DNA from: a bacterium
GTDB taxonomy: Bacteria; Actinomycetota; Acidimicrobiia; UBA5794; ZC4RG35
DNA: 17,240 nucleotides
Direction: 5' to 3'
Assembly (NCBI GenBank): GCA_028819835.1
Contig: JAPPKR010000165.1
Span: forward strand, 1-17,240
Part shown: one piece after another, positions 14,672 to 17,240 of the stretch
Layout of the letters: every line of letters starts with the position of its first letter
Numbering within the stretch: the first letter of the stretch is position 1
The notes under the pieces: model-generated
Told to the model about the DNA's origin: nothing
Database searches by the model: none
What the model saw: the letters and a program-made list of their open reading frames with translations, nothing else
Program-made: the position numbers and the translations under genes

Positions 14672-14750
14672 GGCGGGCACGAGCTTGGGATAAAACCCTT
14701 TCGCGAACCCTCGTCTCCATTCGCGATAGTCACCCTCGATCTTGCCCGCC
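14672..14750. repeat. long-range inverted repeat downstream of ino1
   Basis: 8-bp perfect arms GGCGGGCA/TGCCCGCC, backed by CGAG (14680-14683) and CTCG (14735-14738), enclosing ~50 nt. It could fold as a structured RNA or act as an ino1 terminator, but there is no T tract. Confidence 0.35.
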
Positions 14751-14915
14751 TAGCCGCCACACTGCGAGGAGCCTTCTAGTCGTATCAAACGAAGAGGTCT
14801 GGAGCCGCCTGCACGGAATGGCAAGGGCAGCGGACCGCTGTCGCCCAGCCGACGCGGCGGCGGTGGTTGGGTGTGACTTCTTTTCCCTCCTTCTCCAAAT
14901 CACGCCACAAATTCC

Positions 14916-14944
14916 TGGTCACGGTCACACCACTCCGGTAAGGT
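14916..14944 (+). promoter_or_regulatory. candidate promoter of the second small-gene pair
   Basis: TGGTCA (14916-14921), 17-bp spacer, TAAGGT (14939-14944), 38 bp from the -10 start to ATG 14977. This mirrors the 40-bp spacing of the paralogous pair at 9850/9890. Confidence 0.4.
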
Positions 14945-14976
14945 GTCCGAACAAGCGACTCAGAGGGGGAACCCGC

Positions 14977-15228
14977 ATGACCAACGCAGGGGTAATGGCC
15001 TTTCAGCTCTATGACCTGGTCAATGCCACCAACGGAGACATCACCTACGAAGAAGCCCAGGAGGAACTGGGTCTCACAGACGAAGAGATGGCTGAGGCCT
15101 TCGCCATCCTGAAGGAAGCCATGGACCTTCGGCGAGCGCATCGACGCCGAAGCGGCGCCGGCATCAGCATCAAAGCCAACCTGACCCGATTGGGTGACGA
15201 TTTGCGCAGAGTTCTGGCCTCTGCATGA
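14977..15228 (+). CDS. small helical protein A2, paralogue of the protein at 9890
   Basis: Protein of 83 aa, family not recognised. Residues 9-48 carry the same motif as the 69-aa protein at 9890: LYDL, then DITYEEAQEELGLTDEEMAEAFAIL, with 15 of 28 identical residues from D21 by my alignment and one 1-residue gap upstream. A basic segment follows (RRAHRRRSG, 52-60), then a second amphipathic stretch (LTRLGDDLRRVL, 69-80) that its paralogue lacks. The spacing of acidic and hydrophobic residues suggests a helix-turn-helix or small helical bundle, so DNA or protein binding is possible. ATG 14977 follows a GAGGGGGA ribosome-binding site. The TGA overlaps the next gene's ATG by 4 nt (ATGA). Confidence 0.7.
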   Translation: MTNAGVMAFQLYDLVNATNGDITYEEAQEELGLTDEEMAEAFAILKEAMDLRRAHRRRSGAGISIKANLTRLGDDLRRVLASA

Positions 15229-15395
15229 GCGAACCGGCTTCTGTTCTCCTGGAAGCCCTCAGGAAACAAACCATCGCTTTACAACTTGCAGCCACGTCTC
15301 TGCTGGAGGTGCTGTCCCTGGTTGAGCCCCAAGACTCCGAAGAGTGGACCGACAGCCAGCAACCGGTGGGTTTCGTCCCCGAAACACCGTCCTGA
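15225..15395 (+). CDS. small partner protein B2
   Basis: Short gene of 56 aa, overlapping the stop of A2 by 4 nt (ATGA), a classical coupling arrangement. Residues ~5-33 form an amphipathic, leucine-rich helix (VLLEALRKQTIALQLAATSLLEVL). The tail (34-56) is acidic then proline-rich (EPQDSEEWTDSQQPVGF...), probably disordered. No transmembrane helix is present, unlike the partner of the other pair, and sequence similarity to that partner is not evident beyond the leucine/glutamine-rich helix. Evidence for translation is the overlap and position only; it could be a fortuitous short frame. Confidence 0.45.
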   Translation: MSEPASVLLEALRKQTIALQLAATSLLEVLSLVEPQDSEEWTDSQQPVGFVPETPS

Positions 15396-15474
15396 CGAAC
15401 GATGTCCCGGCCGGTGATGGAGGCCACGTCTTCCCCGATCCTGCCGCCGGGGCCCGGTCCCACAGGTCGATGGG

Positions 15475-16002
15475 TTATTCCCTGAGGGTCTCGATGTTCC
15501 TCCATCCGTAGGAGACCTCGATCAGGTCCTCTCCTCCGATTGCAATTGTCTGTTTGTTGAGTTCCTCGCCGCCCAGGGACTCATAAAAGGAACGGGCGCC
15601 GGGGTTGTCTTCGAGGACCCACAGGAGCATGGAGGAGAACCCTCTCTCCGAGAGCGCCCCGGCCAGGGCGGAGACCAGGCGCCGTCCCACTCCCAGACGC
15701 TGGTAATCCTCGTAGACGTAGATGGCGTACAGTTCGGCCCCGAAGTCGGGGTTGGCCTCCCGCTCGGGCCCACCTCCCACGAAGCCCACCACCTCGCCTC
15801 GGCGGGTTTCGGCAACGAAGGTCGACATGGCGGGAGGGTCTGTCTCGAGGATCTCTTCCCACCACGAGGCCCGTGCGGGATACGAGAGGCTCATGAGGAA
15901 TTCGGCCGGCATCAATCCCGCGTAGGTGGTTCGCCAGGAATCGATGTGCACCCTGGCGATGGACGGAGCGTCGGAGACACGGGCCGCCCTGATGCGCACC
16001 AT
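15475..16002 (-). CDS. GNAT family N-acetyltransferase
   Basis: Acetyl-CoA-dependent acetyltransferase of 175 aa; the acceptor is unknown. The fold order is visible: the N-terminal IRAARVSDAPSIARVHIDSWRTTYAGLMP (4-32), central strands (TFVAETRRGEVVGFVGGG, 61-78), then strand 4 LYAIYVYEDYQRLGVGRRLV (91-110) with the pyrophosphate-binding Q101-x-x-G-x-G106 loop. The C-terminal LLWVLEDNPGARSFYESLGG (127-145) has the conserved N and Y. It starts 6 nt after the CoxL-like gene's stop, so it is likely cotranscribed downstream of it, although no functional link is obvious. Confidence 0.92.
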   Translation of the reverse strand: MVRIRAARVSDAPSIARVHIDSWRTTYAGLMPAEFLMSLSYPARASWWEEILETDPPAMSTFVAETRRGEVVGFVGGGPEREANPDFGAELYAIYVYEDYQRLGVGRRLVSALAGALSERGFSSMLLWVLEDNPGARSFYESLGGEELNKQTIAIGGEDLIEVSYGWRNIETLRE

Positions 16003-16008
16003 GCTCGG

Positions 16009-17240
16009 CTACCGGGAGGCGTCCCTCAGCGCCTGCCAGATCCGCACCGGCGTTAGGGGCATGTCGAGGTGGTCAACTCCCAGGGGCCGGAGGGCGTCGA
16101 TCACCGCGTTCTGGACCGCGGCGGTGGCGCCGATGGTCCCCGCCTCTCCGATTCCCTTGACGCCCAGGGCGTTCTGGATGGTGGGGGTGATCGTGTGGTC
16201 GATCTCCACCGAGGGCAGGTTGGATGCGGTGGGCACCAGGTAGGTGGTGAGGTTGGAGGTGAGGGGATTGGCCTCGGGGTCGTAGAGGACCTGTTCCAGG
16301 AGCGCCTGCCCGGCGGCCTGGGCTATGCCGCCGTGGATCTGTCCGTCCACCATCCGCTGGTTGAGGATCTTCCCGCAGTCGTCCACCGCCACATGCCGCA
16401 GGTAGCGGACGTCGCCGGTCTCGGTGTCCACCTCCACCACCGCGATGTGGGTCCCGAACGGGAAGGTCGCCTCCGCCTGGTCCAGGGAGAGTTCCGCAGA
16501 CAGGCCGTCTTCTGCCGCCTGGGCCAGTTCTCCCCAGGTCATGGCCGTCTCGGGCGAGCCCGCCACCGCCACCCGGCCGCCTTCTGTGACCACCACGTCG
16601 TCCAGGGCCGCCTCGCGCAGGTGCGCGAACAGCCTCCGTCCCTCCTCGGCCACCTGCCGGCCCGCCTCGAGCATCGCGGAGCCTCCCAGCTGCAGCGAAC
16701 GAGAGCCCATGGTCCCCCCGCCGGTGGCCACCCGGCCGGTGTCGCCCTGGATGTAGGTGATCCGCTCCATGGGGACCGAGAGGACGTCGGAGACGATCTG
16801 GGTGAGGGAGGTCTCGTGCCCCTGGCCGTGGGAGGAGAGGCCGGTGGCTATCTCCACGGTGTCGTCTTCGTTGACGGTCACCGATCCCCACTCGGTCCGT
16901 CCCTGGGGGGCGGTGATCTCCACGTAGGTGCTGATCCCCACCCCCAGCCTCCACCGGTCGCCGCGGGCCGCCCGCTCGGCCTGGTCGCTGCGCAGGCCCT
17001 CATAGTCGGCCATCTCGAGGGCGCGGTCCAGGGCTCTCTCGTAGTCGCCGGAGTCGTAGAGCTGGTCGGTGGGGGTCCGGTAGGGGAACATGCCGGGCTG
17101 GATGAAGTTGCGCCGGCGGACCTCGACCGGGTCGAGGCCAAGCTCTTCGGCGAGGAGGTCCATGCACCGCTCCAGGTAGGAGGTTGCCTCGGGGCGGCCC
17201 GCTCCCCGGTAGGCGTTGATCGGGCAGGTGTTGGCGACCA
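16009..17240 (-). CDS. molybdopterin-binding subunit of a xanthine dehydrogenase/CoxL-like (form II) hydroxylase, partial (5' end outside window)
   Basis: C-terminal 409 residues of a molybdenum hydroxylase large subunit (full family length ~750-800), truncated by the right window edge. Codons upstream of ATG 17163 still read family sequence (VANTCPINAYRGAGRPEA), so that ATG is internal. The AYRGAGR active-site loop marks form II CoxL/aldehyde-oxidase-like enzymes, as opposed to AYRCSFR of true CO dehydrogenase. Moco contacts GLSSHGQGHET and GGTMGSRS, plus the catalytic Glu in KGIGEAGT (~16144-16146), are present. It should hydroxylate an unidentified aromatic or aldehyde substrate together with FAD and 2Fe-2S subunits, which would lie outside the window or be fused. 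The GNAT gene follows directly. Confidence 0.92.
   Translation of the reverse strand, partial: VANTCPINAYRGAGRPEATSYLERCMDLLAEELGLDPVEVRRRNFIQPGMFPYRTPTDQLYDSGDYERALDRALEMADYEGLRSDQAERAARGDRWRLGVGISTYVEITAPQGRTEWGSVTVNEDDTVEIATGLSSHGQGHETSLTQIVSDVLSVPMERITYIQGDTGRVATGGGTMGSRSLQLGGSAMLEAGRQVAEEGRRLFAHLREAALDDVVVTEGGRVAVAGSPETAMTWGELAQAAEDGLSAELSLDQAEATFPFGTHIAVVEVDTETGDVRYLRHVAVDDCGKILNQRMVDGQIHGGIAQAAGQALLEQVLYDPEANPLTSNLTTYLVPTASNLPSVEIDHTITPTIQNALGVKGIGEAGTIGATAAVQNAVIDALRPLGVDHLDMPLTPVRIWQALRDASR

Larger units (their letters stand above)
14646..14976. other. 331-bp intergenic region
   Basis: It lies between ino1 and the second small-gene pair. It contains an inverted repeat GGCGGGCA (14672-14679) / TGCCCGCC (14743-14750) enclosing two TCGCGA sites (14701, 14721), a 13-bp dyad CAGCGG-a-CCGCTG (14828-14840) and a candidate promoter at 14916-14944. 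No gene of its own was recognised. Confidence 0.55.

Overview
The window reads as chromosome of a high-GC actinobacterium. Supporting this are an actinobacterial-type inositol-1-phosphate synthase, a TIGR03084/mycothiol-isomerase-like DinB-fold protein, an acyl-CoA carboxylase alpha subunit of the fused BC-BCCP type, a form II CoxL-like molybdenum hydroxylase and several SDR enzymes. The mix of SLH-domain surface protein, SDRs, aldolase and CoxL-like enzyme would fit an acidimicrobial lineage, but that placement is inference only.

Layout, left to right. 1-1489 (minus): N-terminal part of a secreted SLH-domain protein that runs off the left edge; its last ~50 bp look like the repeated terminus of an insertion sequence. 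1955-2716 (minus): an SDR dehydrogenase. 2840-3187 (plus): a small membrane-anchored coiled-coil protein with an internal tandem repeat. 3384-5120 (minus): an NCS2 purine/pyrimidine permease with an unusual C-terminal cytosolic domain. 5316-9751 (plus): a tight four-gene catabolic operon (SDR, acyl-CoA carboxylase alpha subunit, GarR-like beta-hydroxyacid dehydrogenase, TIGR03084 protein). 9890-10317 (plus): two tiny overlapping genes. 10652-10909 (minus): a three-helix membrane protein. 10975-12633 (plus): SMP-30 lactonase plus HpaI/RhmA-type aldolase, probably a sugar-acid pathway, facing a convergent LysR regulator (12637-13470, minus). 13566-14645 (plus): ino1, divergent from lysR across an AT-rich promoter region. 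14977-15395 (plus): a second pair of tiny overlapping genes whose first member is a paralogue of the one at 9890. 15475-17240 (minus): a CoxL-like subunit, 5'-truncated by the window, followed by a GNAT acetyltransferase.

The metabolic genes form two modules: an acyl-CoA/hydroxyacid module (5316-9751) lacking a visible carboxyltransferase subunit, and a lactone-to-aldol-cleavage module (10975-12633). The most novel-looking items are the two paralogous small-gene pairs (9890-10317 and 14977-15395), the permease with a degenerate HATPase-like tail, and a good sigma70-type promoter at 10410-10438 with no protein gene directly downstream. No tRNA, rRNA or CRISPR array was recognised.
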